The position numbers and the translations under genes were made by a program. A stretch of DNA of 64,000 nt. Source: Streptomyces colonosanans. GTDB taxonomy: Bacteria > Actinomycetota > Actinomycetes > Streptomycetales > Streptomycetaceae. The stretch covers positions 1 through 64,000 of the forward strand of contig NZ_MLYP01000008.1 of assembly GCF_001866645.1 (NCBI RefSeq), given 5' to 3'. The notes beneath the pieces were generated by a model that worked only from the letters and a program-made list of their open reading frames with translations, ran no database searches and had not been told where the DNA came from. Shown here in pieces: positions 51,277 through 60,080 of this stretch (position 1 is the first letter of the stretch; each line of letters begins with the position of its first letter).

Positions 51277-52176
51277 GTGAAGCACGAGACCACGGCCGAG
51301 CTGGATCAGCAGGCCAACCCGCAGGACGAGCAGTACCGGCCGAGCGAGCGGCAGCGCGAGCGGGAGCGGTTCCGCCGCGCCCGCCAGCGGCGCAACAGAT
51401 GGACCGCGAGCCTGTGCACCCTGGTCAGCCTGGTGGCGGTGGCGGCGACCGTGGTCGCCTCGCCCGGCTGGGACCGGCTGCACAGCCGGTTCCTGGACGG
51501 CGCGGAGTTCCGCAAGACGTTCCCCGCGATCCTGGACGGCTTCTGGCTCAACGTCCAGATGTTCCTGATCGCCGAGGTGCTGATCCTCGTCCTGGGCCTG
51601 CTGATCGCCCTGGTGCGGGTCACCCGGGCGCCCGGCCTGCAGCCGTTGCGCCTGGCCGCGACCCTGTACGTGGACGTCTTCCGCGGAGTGCCGACCCTGC
51701 TGCTGGTCTTCCTGGTCGGCTTCGGCCTGCCGGCGCTCCAGCTGCAGGGCACCCCCTCCCAGCCCTGGCTGCTCGGGGTGATCGCGCTGGTGCTCTCCTA
51801 CACCGCCTACGTCGGTGAGGTGCTACGGGCCGGCCTGAACTCGGTTCACCCCGCGCAGCGCAACGCCGCGCGGGCGCTCGGGCTCAGCGAGTCGCAGACC
51901 CTCCGGCGGGTGATCCTCCCGCAGGCGGTGCGCAACGTCCTGCCGCCCCTGCTCAACGACTTCATCGCACTGCAGAAGGACACCGCCCTGGTGGCCGTCC
52001 TCGGGCCGTTGGAGGCGCTGAGGGTCGCGCAGATCAAGGCGAACTACGACTTCAACTACACCCCCTACCTGGGGGCGGCAGCCCTGTTCATCGCGATGAC
52101 CATCCCCTTGACGAGGTACGCCGACCGACTGCAGCGCCGCGCTGCACAGCGCACCTGGGCGGAGGCTGGACAGTGA
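51277..52176 (+). CDS. ABC transporter permease, polar amino acid type
   Basis: A 299-aa inner-membrane permease of the HisMQ type. A charged N-terminal 45 residues is followed by 5-6 TM helices. The EAA loop is seen in LNSVHPAQRNAARALGLSESQTLRRVILPQAVRNVLPPLLNDFIALQKDTAL, and YVDVFRGVPTLLLVFLV is the family's RGTP-like segment. GTG start. It overlaps the ATPase gene by 4 nt. Confidence 0.92.
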   Translation: MKHETTAELDQQANPQDEQYRPSERQRERERFRRARQRRNRWTASLCTLVSLVAVAATVVASPGWDRLHSRFLDGAEFRKTFPAILDGFWLNVQMFLIAEVLILVLGLLIALVRVTRAPGLQPLRLAATLYVDVFRGVPTLLLVFLVGFGLPALQLQGTPSQPWLLGVIALVLSYTAYVGEVLRAGLNSVHPAQRNAARALGLSESQTLRRVILPQAVRNVLPPLLNDFIALQKDTALVAVLGPLEALRVAQIKANYDFNYTPYLGAAALFIAMTIPLTRYADRLQRRAAQRTWAEAGQ

Positions 52177-52913
52177 ACGAGCCACTGCTGCGGATCAGCG
52201 CCCTGCGTAAGGCGTACGGTTCACGCCTGGTCCTGCGCTCGATCGACCTGGAAGTCGCCGAGCACCAGGTGGTCTGCCTGATCGGCGGATCGGGCTCAGG
52301 CAAATCCACCCTGCTGCGCTGCATCGACCTGTTGGACGTCGTCGACGACGGCACCATCCATCTCGGCGGGACCGAGCTGACCGATCCCCGCTTGGACGCG
52401 AACCTGGCCCGCCGACGGATCGGCATCGTCTTCCAGGCGTACAACCTGTTCCCGCACCTGAACGTGCTGGACAACATCACGCTCGCCCCGCGCCAGGTGC
52501 ACAAGGTGCCGCGCAGGCAGGCCGAGGAGTCGGCCCGCGAACTGCTCGCCAGGTTGGGCCTCGCGGACAAGGCGCACGACTACCCGGAGCGGCTCTCCGG
52601 CGGCCAGCAGCAGCGGGCCGCGATCGCCCGGGCCCTGGCCACCGATCCGCAGGTGCTGCTCTTCGACGAGATCACCTCGGCGCTCGACCCCGAACTGGTG
52701 GGCGAGGTGCTGGACGTGGTCACGGACCTGAAGGAGCGCGGCCTGACCATTCTGATGGCCACGCACGAGATGGGCTTCGCCCGGCAGGCCGCCGACCAGG
52801 TCTGCTTCCTCCAGGACGGCGTGATCCGCGAACAGGGCACCGCGGAGCAGGTGTTCACCGACCCCCGCCACGAGTCGACCCGGCGCTTCTTGTCCCGCGT
52901 GCTGGAACGCTAG
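52173..52913 (+). CDS. ABC transporter ATP-binding protein, polar amino acid type
   Basis: A 246-aa ABC ATPase. Walker A GGSGSGKSTLL near residue 38, Q-loop VFQAYNLFPHL, signature LSGGQQQRAAIARAL, Walker B VLLFDEITSALDPELVGEVL, and H-loop ATHEMGFAR. The GTG start overlaps the permease stop. This completes the importer with the two previous genes. Confidence 0.94.
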   Translation: MNEPLLRISALRKAYGSRLVLRSIDLEVAEHQVVCLIGGSGSGKSTLLRCIDLLDVVDDGTIHLGGTELTDPRLDANLARRRIGIVFQAYNLFPHLNVLDNITLAPRQVHKVPRRQAEESARELLARLGLADKAHDYPERLSGGQQQRAAIARALATDPQVLLFDEITSALDPELVGEVLDVVTDLKERGLTILMATHEMGFARQAADQVCFLQDGVIREQGTAEQVFTDPRHESTRRFLSRVLER

Positions 52914-52975
52914 TGCCCCGAAGTCCTTGATCCCTCGGCAGGGCTGAAGGGGGCCCTCGCCGACGAGGGCCTGGG

Positions 52976-53389
52976 TCAGATCTTGATCACGGTGGCCTGG
53001 CCGCTGCACAGGGCGGTCAGGCCCTCGGGGTCCGAGGTGAGGATCGTGACGGGGCCGGGGGCGGCGAGGGCGGTGGCGCTGAGCATGGCGTCGACGGCGT
53101 ACTTGTGGCCGTGCCGGCCGGTGTCGGCAAGGAGGGCGGCGGCGTGCCGGGCGATCGGCTCGGTGACCGGCTCCACGATGAGGCGGGAGAGGGTCCACTC
53201 CAGGGCGGGGCGATTGATCCGGGGATGGACCACCTCGACCAGGGTGGCCGCGGACGTGATCACCCTCAGGTCGTCGGCGCGGGCCAGGGCGAACCAGCCG
53301 GTGACCGTACGGTCGCGCAGCACGGCCCTGGACAGCCCCTCGCTGTCGAGGACCAAGGTGCCGCCGGGTACGGCGGGAGAGCGGGTCAT
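52976..53389 (-). CDS. PIN-domain toxin (VapC-like)
   Basis: A 137-aa PIN ribonuclease. Acidic active-site residues appear in LVLDSEGLSRAV (near 15), TSAATLVEVV (Glu), YAVDAMLSATAL (near 100) and LTSDPEGLTAL. Its start overlaps the stop of the antitoxin gene by 4 nt. VapC toxins cut tRNA or rRNA; target unknown. Confidence 0.87.
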   Translation of the reverse strand: MTRSPAVPGGTLVLDSEGLSRAVLRDRTVTGWFALARADDLRVITSAATLVEVVHPRINRPALEWTLSRLIVEPVTEPIARHAAALLADTGRHGHKYAVDAMLSATALAAPGPVTILTSDPEGLTALCSGQATVIKI

Positions 53390-53649
53390 ACCGCGTCAGC
53401 CCTGCCGCGGGTCTGCTCGAGGCGGGCCTGGTGGAGCTGGTCGCGCAGCGCCTGGATCTCCTCGTCGGTGACGGGGCCGATCTCGGCTTCGGCGACCTGG
53501 ATGAGTTCGTTGAGGTTGTCGCGTTCGATCTGGCGGGCGACGGCGGCGGCCACGTAGGCGGACAGGCCGGAGGGGCCGCTGCGGGCCTTGGCGGCCTCCG
53601 CGATGTCGCGCGGCATGGTGATCGAGTACTTGCCGGTAGGCTCGCTCAT
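53386..53649 (-). CDS. Antitoxin partner of PIN toxin
   Basis: An 87-aa protein beginning YSITMPRDIAEAAKARSGPSGLSAYVAAAVARQIERD, the ribbon-helix-helix-like antitoxin pattern, then an acidic helical tail rich in Glu/Gln/Arg that would wrap the toxin. ATG 53649 used. First gene of the pair. Confidence 0.82.
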   Translation of the reverse strand: MSEPTGKYSITMPRDIAEAAKARSGPSGLSAYVAAAVARQIERDNLNELIQVAEAEIGPVTDEEIQALRDQLHQARLEQTRGRADAV

Positions 53650-53851
53650 ACCCTTTATCCTACCGCCAGTCATCCTTGAGGGGTGTCCATCCATCTGCTC
53701 GCTATGGGGCGACCCCGTTGAGCAGGATCGACCGAGGACGCGGACTGTCGAAACGCCGTGATCTCAGTGATCTCAGTGATCACTTGGACAGTCGACGCGC
53801 ACGTCGGATACTGGCCATACCCGGCCAAGCATCGATGCGCGGGGGTTGCCC

Positions 53852-55192
53852 ATGATCCGACGTGATGCGCTGGCGGAGTACGTTCGCGGGTCGCTGTGGG
53901 TGCTTCCCACCCTGTCCGTGGTGGCCGCACTGGTCACCGGGTCGATGCTGTCCCTCGTCAAGACCGGCTCGGGCTCGCCGCTGGCGTTTCAGGGGACCGC
54001 CGACGATGCCCGGGCGCTGCTGATCGGGATCACCGGGACGATGGTGACGGTCATCGCCGTGCTGCTGGGCCTGGCCGTGGTCGCGCTGCAACTGTCGTCC
54101 ACCCAGTTCTCGCCGCGGCTGCTGCGCAACTTTCTCCGCGACCGGCCCAATCAGATCGTGCTCAGCGTCTTCGTGGCCACCTTCGCCTACAGCGCGGCCG
54201 GTCTCTACACGGTCGGTGTTTCGGGAGGGGGCCGCTCCGCGAACTTTCCCCGGTTTGCGGTGAGCGGCGCGCTCGTCCTGCTGTTCGTCAGCCTCGGCCT
54301 GCTGGTGTTCTTCGCCGACCATCTGGTGCACTCCATCCAGGTCGACGCGATCATGAGCGTGGTGGAGCGCAACACCGTCCGGGTGATCCGCGACGGGGTG
54401 TTCGCGGGTGGCGAGGATGTCGTCGACGTGCCGGAGTGGGCCGTGGCCATTGCCTCCCACCGCTCCGGGTACGTACAGGTGGTGCGCCCGCACCTGCTGC
54501 TGCGGACCGCGGCCGAGCACGGTGTCTGTCTGCGGCTGCGGCCCCGGGTGGGCGAACACGTCGTCGCGGGAACGACACTGGCGTGGATCTGGCGGGCTTC
54601 ACCGCATGATCCCGCTCCGGCCCCTCAGGAGTTCTCGCAGATGATGGACGCCGGTGTCCGTATCGGATTCGAGCGCACCCTGGAACAGGACGCTGCGCTC
54701 GGAATCCGGCAACTGGTCGACGTGGCCTGCAAGGCGCTGTCTCCGGCGGTCAACGATCCGTACACGGCGGTGCAGGCCATCGACCATCTGTCCGTGATCT
54801 TCTGTGTGCTCGCCCGGCGCCCCCTGGGCAACCACGTCGTCCGCGACGCCGGCGGGGCCGCCGTGATCATTCCTGGGCGGCGGTTTCCGGAATACCTCGC
54901 CGTGATGTGCGGGCTCATCCGACGCTACGGGGCCCGTGAACCGACCCTCGCCCATGCCCTGCTCCGCCTGCTGCACAACTGCGCCGACGTGGTCGCCGAC
55001 GATGCCGAGCGGTTGGCGGCGATCGAGGAACAGGCCCGCATCGTCATCGCCGACGCCGAGCGAGAGGTGGCGCAGCCGACCGACCTCGCCCTCGCCCACG
55101 CGGAGGCGGAAGCCGTACGCCGCCAAGTGGCCAGGAATCGTTCGACCGTTCACACCCCCGACAACCGACCAGAGGGGCCACCGACTCCCTGA
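53852..55192 (+). CDS. DUF2254 integral membrane protein
   Basis: A 446-aa DUF2254 protein with 4 N-terminal TM helices (LPTLSVVAALVTGSML, LIGITGTMVTVIAVLLGLAVVAL, LSVFVATFAYSAAGLYTV, SGALVLLFVSLGLLVFF) and a large cytoplasmic half with GYVQVVRPHLLL and LAVNDPYTA-like ALSPAVNDPYTAVQAIDHL. A TTG two codons earlier is possible. Its final 230 bases are present again, inverted, at 56043-56264. Function unknown. Confidence 0.88.
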   Translation: MIRRDALAEYVRGSLWVLPTLSVVAALVTGSMLSLVKTGSGSPLAFQGTADDARALLIGITGTMVTVIAVLLGLAVVALQLSSTQFSPRLLRNFLRDRPNQIVLSVFVATFAYSAAGLYTVGVSGGGRSANFPRFAVSGALVLLFVSLGLLVFFADHLVHSIQVDAIMSVVERNTVRVIRDGVFAGGEDVVDVPEWAVAIASHRSGYVQVVRPHLLLRTAAEHGVCLRLRPRVGEHVVAGTTLAWIWRASPHDPAPAPQEFSQMMDAGVRIGFERTLEQDAALGIRQLVDVACKALSPAVNDPYTAVQAIDHLSVIFCVLARRPLGNHVVRDAGGAAVIIPGRRFPEYLAVMCGLIRRYGAREPTLAHALLRLLHNCADVVADDAERLAAIEEQARIVIADAEREVAQPTDLALAHAEAEAVRRQVARNRSTVHTPDNRPEGPPTP

Positions 55193-55236
55193 CCACCTCG
55201 GCAGGCAATCCCGGCAGTCCTGCAGCGCCACGGCTT
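55002..55236. repeat. Inverted repeat, left copy (3' end of DUF2254 gene)
   Basis: About 230 bases, including the DUF2254 C-terminus and downstream bases, found in inverted orientation at 56043-56264 with small deletions. The pair brackets a GNAT gene. Confidence 0.85.
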
Positions 55237-55365
55237 GTCCCCTGTGCCGACCTCCGGCGCGATTCCCGTGCCACGTTCTCGGCTCGCCTGGCCGACGTGG
55301 TCGTGCGCTCCGGGGCCGGGCATGTGACCACCGGAGGTCACAACCGTCCGCGTTTCCGTACGAGC

Positions 55366-55836
55366 TCACCGAGCGGGGAAGGTGAGTCGCAGAACGATCT
55401 CGCCGTCGTCGATCTCCCCGGTGGGCTCGAACCCGAACTTCTGGTAGAAGGGCCACGGTTCGCCGTCGCCGGGCTGGTAGCTGGTCAGCAGCTCGGTTGC
55501 GCCGTCCGCGCGAACCAGGGCGGCGATCTGCAGGAGCGCCTCTCTGCCGATCCCTCGCCCCTGGTACCGCTTGTCGACGAGGAGGCGCCAGAGGAAGTGC
55601 CGCCCTTGGTAAGGACCAGCCGGCGGTTTCCACGACAGCATCACGAAGCCGACTGGCTCGTCGCCGCGGTACACGGCGCGGTACCAGGGATTGGCCTCCG
55701 GTTTCCTTGCCGCCTCCTTGAGCGACTTGGACACGGAGGCGACGAACTGCTTCTGGCCACGTCGGACCCGGAGGGTGCGAACGGCATCCCGGTTGTCGTC
55801 GGTGATCTCCCGCAAGTGCACGCCTGGGGATCTCAT
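55366..55836 (-). CDS. GNAT-family N-acetyltransferase
   Basis: A 156-aa acetyltransferase. It begins VHLREITDDNRDAVRTLRV and has AVYRGDEPVGFVMLSW and LWRLLVDKRYQGRGIGREALLQIAAL (the Q/RxxGxG/A acetyl-CoA loop). WPFYQKFGFEPTGEIDDGEIVLRL is its C-terminal motif, like SpeG/diamine-type enzymes. Lies between inverted copies of the DUF2254 gene end. Confidence 0.9.
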   Translation of the reverse strand: MRSPGVHLREITDDNRDAVRTLRVRRGQKQFVASVSKSLKEAARKPEANPWYRAVYRGDEPVGFVMLSWKPPAGPYQGRHFLWRLLVDKRYQGRGIGREALLQIAALVRADGATELLTSYQPGDGEPWPFYQKFGFEPTGEIDDGEIVLRLTFPAR

Positions 55837-56042
55837 GCCACGTCCCTTCCGTATCCGGCAGCTGCGCCAACCGGGCCTACGTGCAGAGCCGCCACCGGGC
55901 GGTATTCCCTGGCGGCCGCGTTGTCGAGGACGCCAGGTTGGACATTTTCGCAGCGTATTCGACACAGGCGATCTGGAGCGGGACTGGCACGCCGGGCTGT
56001 GACCGCGTCCAAGGCAGCTCCTGGTGGAGAGCAACTCGGTCT

Positions 56043-56264
56043 GACGTGGCACTGCAGGACTGCCGGCATTGCCTGCCGCCGTGGTCAGGGAGTTGGTGGC
56101 CCGTCCGGTCGGTTGTCGGGGGTGTGAACGGTCGAACGATTCCTGGCCACTTGGCGGCGCACGGCTTCCGCCTCCGCGTGGGCGAGGTCGGTCGGCTGCG
56201 CCACCTCTCGCTCGGTGTCGGCGATGCGGGCCTGTTCCTCGATCGCCGCCGACCGCTCGGCATC
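56043..56264. repeat. Inverted repeat, right copy (DUF2254 C-terminus fragment)
   Basis: Minus-strand reading AEAVRRQVARNRSTVHTPDN with the same end as the DUF2254 protein. It carries in-frame deletions relative to the left copy (55002-55236). Confidence 0.85.
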
Positions 56265-56579
56265 CTGGCTCCTGGCGGAATCTGGGCTGGGCGAGCCTGT
56301 CGGCGAGCGTCTTCGTGATCCGCAGTTACATGCGGCCGTGCAGGGTACGCGCTCGCCCCTGAAGACCAAGACCGCACTACCGTCGCAGAACGCGTGCGCT
56401 GGGAAGGGGCCTGGAGTCTCGTCCCGACCATGCGCCTCTTCAATGCCTGCAAGTAGCATGTCTCCCCTGTGACGCAGAGGAGCGTCCTTGTCACCGGGGG
56501 TGTGGGGTGGCGTTCGATGGGCCCAGCCTGGGCAAGGTCCGTTGCCACTTCCCGGTCTGTTCCGGCTCGAAGATCAGGT

Positions 56580-56800
56580 TCAACGGGAGCGGGTGGTGGA
56601 ACACCGCAGCTTCCGCAGCAGCCGCCAGCCCTTCAGCGTGGCCATGGCCTGCTCGCCCAGAGCCCGGATCTTCGCATGGGAGACGTTCACCGCCTGCTGA
56701 CCTGCGGGCAGGTGCGCCCACTGGCCGCGGTGGGGCACCCGGACCGCGGGGCTGGCGCCCTGGTACCCCTTGTCCGCGAAGCAGGCCGCCTCCGCGAATG
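56580..56800 (-). pseudogene. IS5-family transposase, C-terminal remnant
   Basis: Minus-strand reading ACFADKGYQGASPAV, QWAHLPAGQQAVNVSHAKIR, ALGEQAMATLKGWRLLRKLR then a stop: the ADKGYQG and AKIR...W.LL end of an IS5-type transposase. N-terminal half absent. The rest of 55837-56849 has no intact gene. Confidence 0.85.
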
Positions 56801-56849
56801 AACTGCGCGCCGAGCATGCAGAAGTCTGCCCGGCCGATATGGCGCCGAG

Positions 56850-57974
56850 TCATTGGTCATCAGCGGCCGGTTCTGCGGCGTAGGGCGCGAAATCGATGTA
56901 ATCGAGGGGGTCCTCGTCGCGGCGTCCGAGCGGGGGCAGGCCCTCGGTCGCGAACCGGCCGCGCAGCCACTCCAGCAGGGTGTCGGTGAGGCCGGTGCTG
57001 AGCGGTGGGCCTTGGTCGGCATGGCGCGGTACAACGATCAATGGCCAGTCATCCGGCGTGGCACCTTCGGTCAGCCAGCACAGTTGGTCGCCGTCGATGG
57101 AGCCGGCGAAGGGCAGGATTCCCCCGGGCTCGGGATAGACAGCCAGGGGGTGGTATTCCGGGAACTCGGCTCGCTGCCCCTGGTAGGTGTCCGCGTAACA
57201 CTCGGCCCAGGGTGCGAGCGCGTACTGGTCCTCGTCGAGTGGGGTGTTGAAGCGCAGCCAGCCGACCCAGGAGCCGGCCCCGTACCGCTCCATCAGCCGT
57301 ACGTAGTCGCCGGGCAGCCGTGTATGCAGCCGTTCGTACAGCCAGTCCCAGTTGTGCTTACCGAGCGCGGGTGTTGCCGGCGGTGGGACGAGGGCGATCA
57401 GGGCCTCCAGCCCGCTGCCTGCGGTGAGCGCCGCCCGCTGCTGAGCGGTTGGCTCCGGTCGCCGAGGCGGCGGTGTCCACGGAGTGCGCTCCAGGTCAGT
57501 TTGCATGCCACTTCGGGCAGCCACTGGGCGCATGCCGTCGGCCACGAGCCGGGCCAGCGTCGGCACGAGCGGGGTCGCGAAGCGCCGCCAAGGGTCGCGG
57601 CCCGCGTTCTCGTCGTCCTGACAGTGCATGACGACCGGCCAATGGTCGGGGTTGTCGGATGCTGTGGTGTCCCAGTAGAGGGTGTCGGCGGTACGGGTGG
57701 CGCCGAAGGGAAGGACACCAGGGGCGTCACGCCGAGCCTGCTGCACCCAGGCCCCATAGTCGAACCACCCGCGGTTGACGCATGGCATGTGAAGCCAGAG
57801 CCACGCGCCGATGTCGAGTGGGCCGTACGCGGCGGCGATGGCCTTGTAGTCGGCGGGCAGGCGCATCCCCAACCAGGTCTCGACTGCTGCCCAGTCGACA
57901 GGGACGGCGAAGTCGGCCGGCGGTTCGCCGAAGATCTCGGCGAAGGCGTAGACGTGCGGGTCTGAAGCATTCAC
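56850..57974 (-). CDS. Double SUKH (SMI1/KNR4) domain protein
   Basis: A 374-aa protein with two SUKH units: near 25-135 (VDWAAVETWLGMRLPADYKAIAAAYGPLDIGAWLWLH with FGATRTADTLYWDTT), and near 210-330 (YERLHTRLPGDYVRLMERYGAGSWVGWLRFNTP with LPFAGSIDGDQLCWLTEG). Soluble. The C-terminal tail is acidic. No toxin gene is next to it; an orphan immunity role is possible. Confidence 0.88.
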   Translation of the reverse strand: MNASDPHVYAFAEIFGEPPADFAVPVDWAAVETWLGMRLPADYKAIAAAYGPLDIGAWLWLHMPCVNRGWFDYGAWVQQARRDAPGVLPFGATRTADTLYWDTTASDNPDHWPVVMHCQDDENAGRDPWRRFATPLVPTLARLVADGMRPVAARSGMQTDLERTPWTPPPRRPEPTAQQRAALTAGSGLEALIALVPPPATPALGKHNWDWLYERLHTRLPGDYVRLMERYGAGSWVGWLRFNTPLDEDQYALAPWAECYADTYQGQRAEFPEYHPLAVYPEPGGILPFAGSIDGDQLCWLTEGATPDDWPLIVVPRHADQGPPLSTGLTDTLLEWLRGRFATEGLPPLGRRDEDPLDYIDFAPYAAEPAADDQ

Positions 57975-58105
57975 GGGTCTATGGACCCTTACCGGCGGCG
58001 AACGGTTGCGCTTGGGCGGCGGTCCCCTGGTCAGTAGACACTGGCTTGGACGGGCTCGGGGCTCACTCGCTACTCACTCGCGATCAGTGACACGTAACGA
58101 CAAAC

Positions 58106-58135
58106 GCCCGGACTCAGTGGGACTGAGTTCGGGCC
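58106..58135 (+). terminator. Intrinsic terminator hairpin
   Basis: GCCCGGACTCAGT pairs with ACTGAGTTCGGGC (one G-T pair), with a 4-base loop, and CTTTG follows. Confidence 0.75.
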
Positions 58136-58190
58136 TTTGTACTTGGCACTTTTGCAGGTCAGCGACTTGATCAGGCTGTCCGAGCTGGAG

Positions 58191-58300
58191 TGCCCCAGGC
58201 GGGGCGCTCGGAGCATGTACACAGGGAGGACCGTTGGTCGGCGGCGGGCAGCTGGTGATCGAGACGGTTGTCCGGCTGAATCGGTAGGTCGGCGGCGATT
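58191..58300. repeat. Repeat shared with 45181-45290 (copy 2)
   Basis: Ends in GCTGGTGATCGAGACGGTTG then TCCGGCTGAATCGGTAG; same GCCCCAGGCGGGG palindrome at the start. Confidence 0.55.
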
Positions 58301-58389
58301 GACCGCAGGTTCGGCTCCCGGCGGTAGCCGCAAGCAAGGGCTGGTCGCGCTGGACTGGCTGTGACCTGCGGGATTCTCTGGTTGGACCG

Positions 58390-59532
58390 ATGCCGGCGCA
58401 TCTGCCCAAGACTCGAAATGGTGGGGCGCGCCCGTCCATGCTTCCGACAGGGTTCGAGGGGGCTCTGCAGACCGTCTGGGACCGTCACCTGTCCGCCAAG
58501 CCGGTCCTGCTCATCCTGGTCGGCAGCGACATGTCGGTGATGGAGGCGCTGCAGTCGTACGGTCGCCCCTTCTTCGGGCGGGCGGCGAAGATGACCGTAC
58601 GGCCGCTGCACCTGGGCGATGTGCAGGCCATGACCGGGCTGGATGCGGCAGACGCGGTGGACGCGTTGCTGATCACCGGAGGCTTTCCGGAAATCGTACA
58701 GTCGTGGCGGCCAGGGGTGGGCCGGGCCGACTTCCTGCGCGAGGCGGTGGCGAATCCGCTGTCTCCGCTACTGGTGGCGGGCGAGCTGTCGCTGCTGGGG
58801 GAGTTCCCCGAGGCGTCACACTCGCGGGCGGTGCTGGAGGCGGTGGGCAGCGGCGAGCGGACCTTCTCCACCATCGCTGCACAGGCCGGGGGAACAGGTG
58901 CCCTGCCATCGGGCACGCTGTCCCCGCTGCTGAACACTCTGCAGGCCAAGCGGGTTCTGGCGGCCGACCTGCCGCTGTCCGCAAAGGCCGACACCAAGAA
59001 CAAGCGCTACCGCATCGCCGATCCGTATCTTCGTTTCTGGCTGGCGTTCCTGCAGCGGGGTATCCCGCTCATCGAGCGCGGCCGGGGCGATCTTGCCCTG
59101 GAGCGCATCGAGCGGTCCTGGACCACTTGGCGGGGGCGCGCGGTCGAGCCGCTCATCCGCGAGTCGCTGCTGCGGCTGTTGCCCGACGAGCGATGGCCGG
59201 AGACTGAAGCGGTCGGCGGCTGGTGGAACCGGCAGAACAACCCCGAGATCGACCTGGTCGGTACCGACCTTCCCCAAGCTCTCAACTCCGTTCGAGCAGG
59301 GGAGACCCCAACCCCCGTGGCGGGCGCGGTGCACTTCGTCGGCTCCATCAAGTGGCTGGAGTCCCAGCCGTTCGGCCGGCGCGAATACGACGCCCTGGCT
59401 CGGGACGTACTCGCGGTGCCCGGTGCCGGGCCGGATACGCCGCTGGTCGCGGTGTCCCGCAGTGGTGTGGTCGGCAGTCTGCCGCTTGCGGCGCACTGGG
59501 GGCCTGAAGATCTGGTCCGCGCCTGGCAGTAG
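58390..59532 (+). pseudogene. AAA ATPase (DUF234-type), N-terminally truncated
   Basis: About 380 codons of an archaeal-type ATPase: FEGALQTVWDRHLSAKPVLLILVGSDMSVMEALQSYGRPFFGRA, then winged-helix and DUF234-like regions and AVHFVGSIKWLESQPFGR near the end. The Walker A and B region that normally precedes FEGALQTVWD (about 130 residues) is missing, so the remaining protein should not bind ATP. A palindromic REP element sits in frame at 59271-59316, adding about 13 residues (LPQALNSVRAGET). Probably non-functional. Confidence 0.75.
59271..59316. repeat. Palindromic hairpin repeat inside coding region (copy 3)
   Basis: TCCCCAAGCTCTCAACTCCG then TTCGAGCAGGGGAGACCCC. Like the intergenic copies at 10445 and 48696 but placed inside the ATPase frame without breaking it. 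Confidence 0.7.
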
Positions 59533-60080
59533 CGGAGAGACGGTGAGGCATGGGGTAAGCGGCTCAGGATGCCCAGTGCCGGTAGGCATCCACCCAGGCC
59601 CATCCCTTCGCTTGCACCCCGCACTCCCCCTGTTCGCGTTCGGCGCTGTCGGCGTTCGGTGCGCCGTGTATAGGGTGGCGTCCAGGAGGTGGGCCGCTGA
59701 TCGGCGCCCGAAGACCGTGGTGGGGGCTGTGGTACCGCGCAGGTGGTGCAGAAGTTCGGTGCGCAACCCGGTGTCCGGGCCGAGGGCGAGCCGAAGCAGC
59801 AGAGCGTCACTTTCCTTCTGGGGTAGGGCGGCGATCAGCGGGGCGAGTTCCTTCTTCGTGGGTTTGGCCGGCTCCTTGGGGCGGTGGGACTGGCGTGGGC
59901 CGCTACTGCCGGCAGGCCCCTGCACGGTGGTCAGATACAGCCCGCCCACCGCTTCTGTGAGCGCCTCCAGCTTCCGGTGCCACGACCTGTCCGCTGCGAA
60001 GGTGGAGATCCGGCAGGGGGGAATGGGCAGTACGGGGTGGCGCACGGTAGCACAGGAAGCACAGCGCGAGGAGCGCGTTG
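59533..60080. other. Partial duplicate of the 47-48 kb gene and Wadjet upstream region
   Basis: 59620-59930 repeats 47479-47763 (parts of the 376-aa gene, minus frame APLIAALPQKESDALLLRLA then GLRTELLHHLRG) at about 90% by eye. It has no start and a different 5' end (FAADRSWHRKLEALTEAVGG, 59940-60005). Probably a decayed duplicate. The Wadjet promoter must lie at its right end. Confidence 0.7.

Larger units (their letters stand above)
57975..58389. other. 415-base region with terminator and shared repeat
   Basis: Contains the terminator 58106-58135 and the repeat copy at 58191-58300 related to 45181-45290. No gene is seen. Confidence 0.55.
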
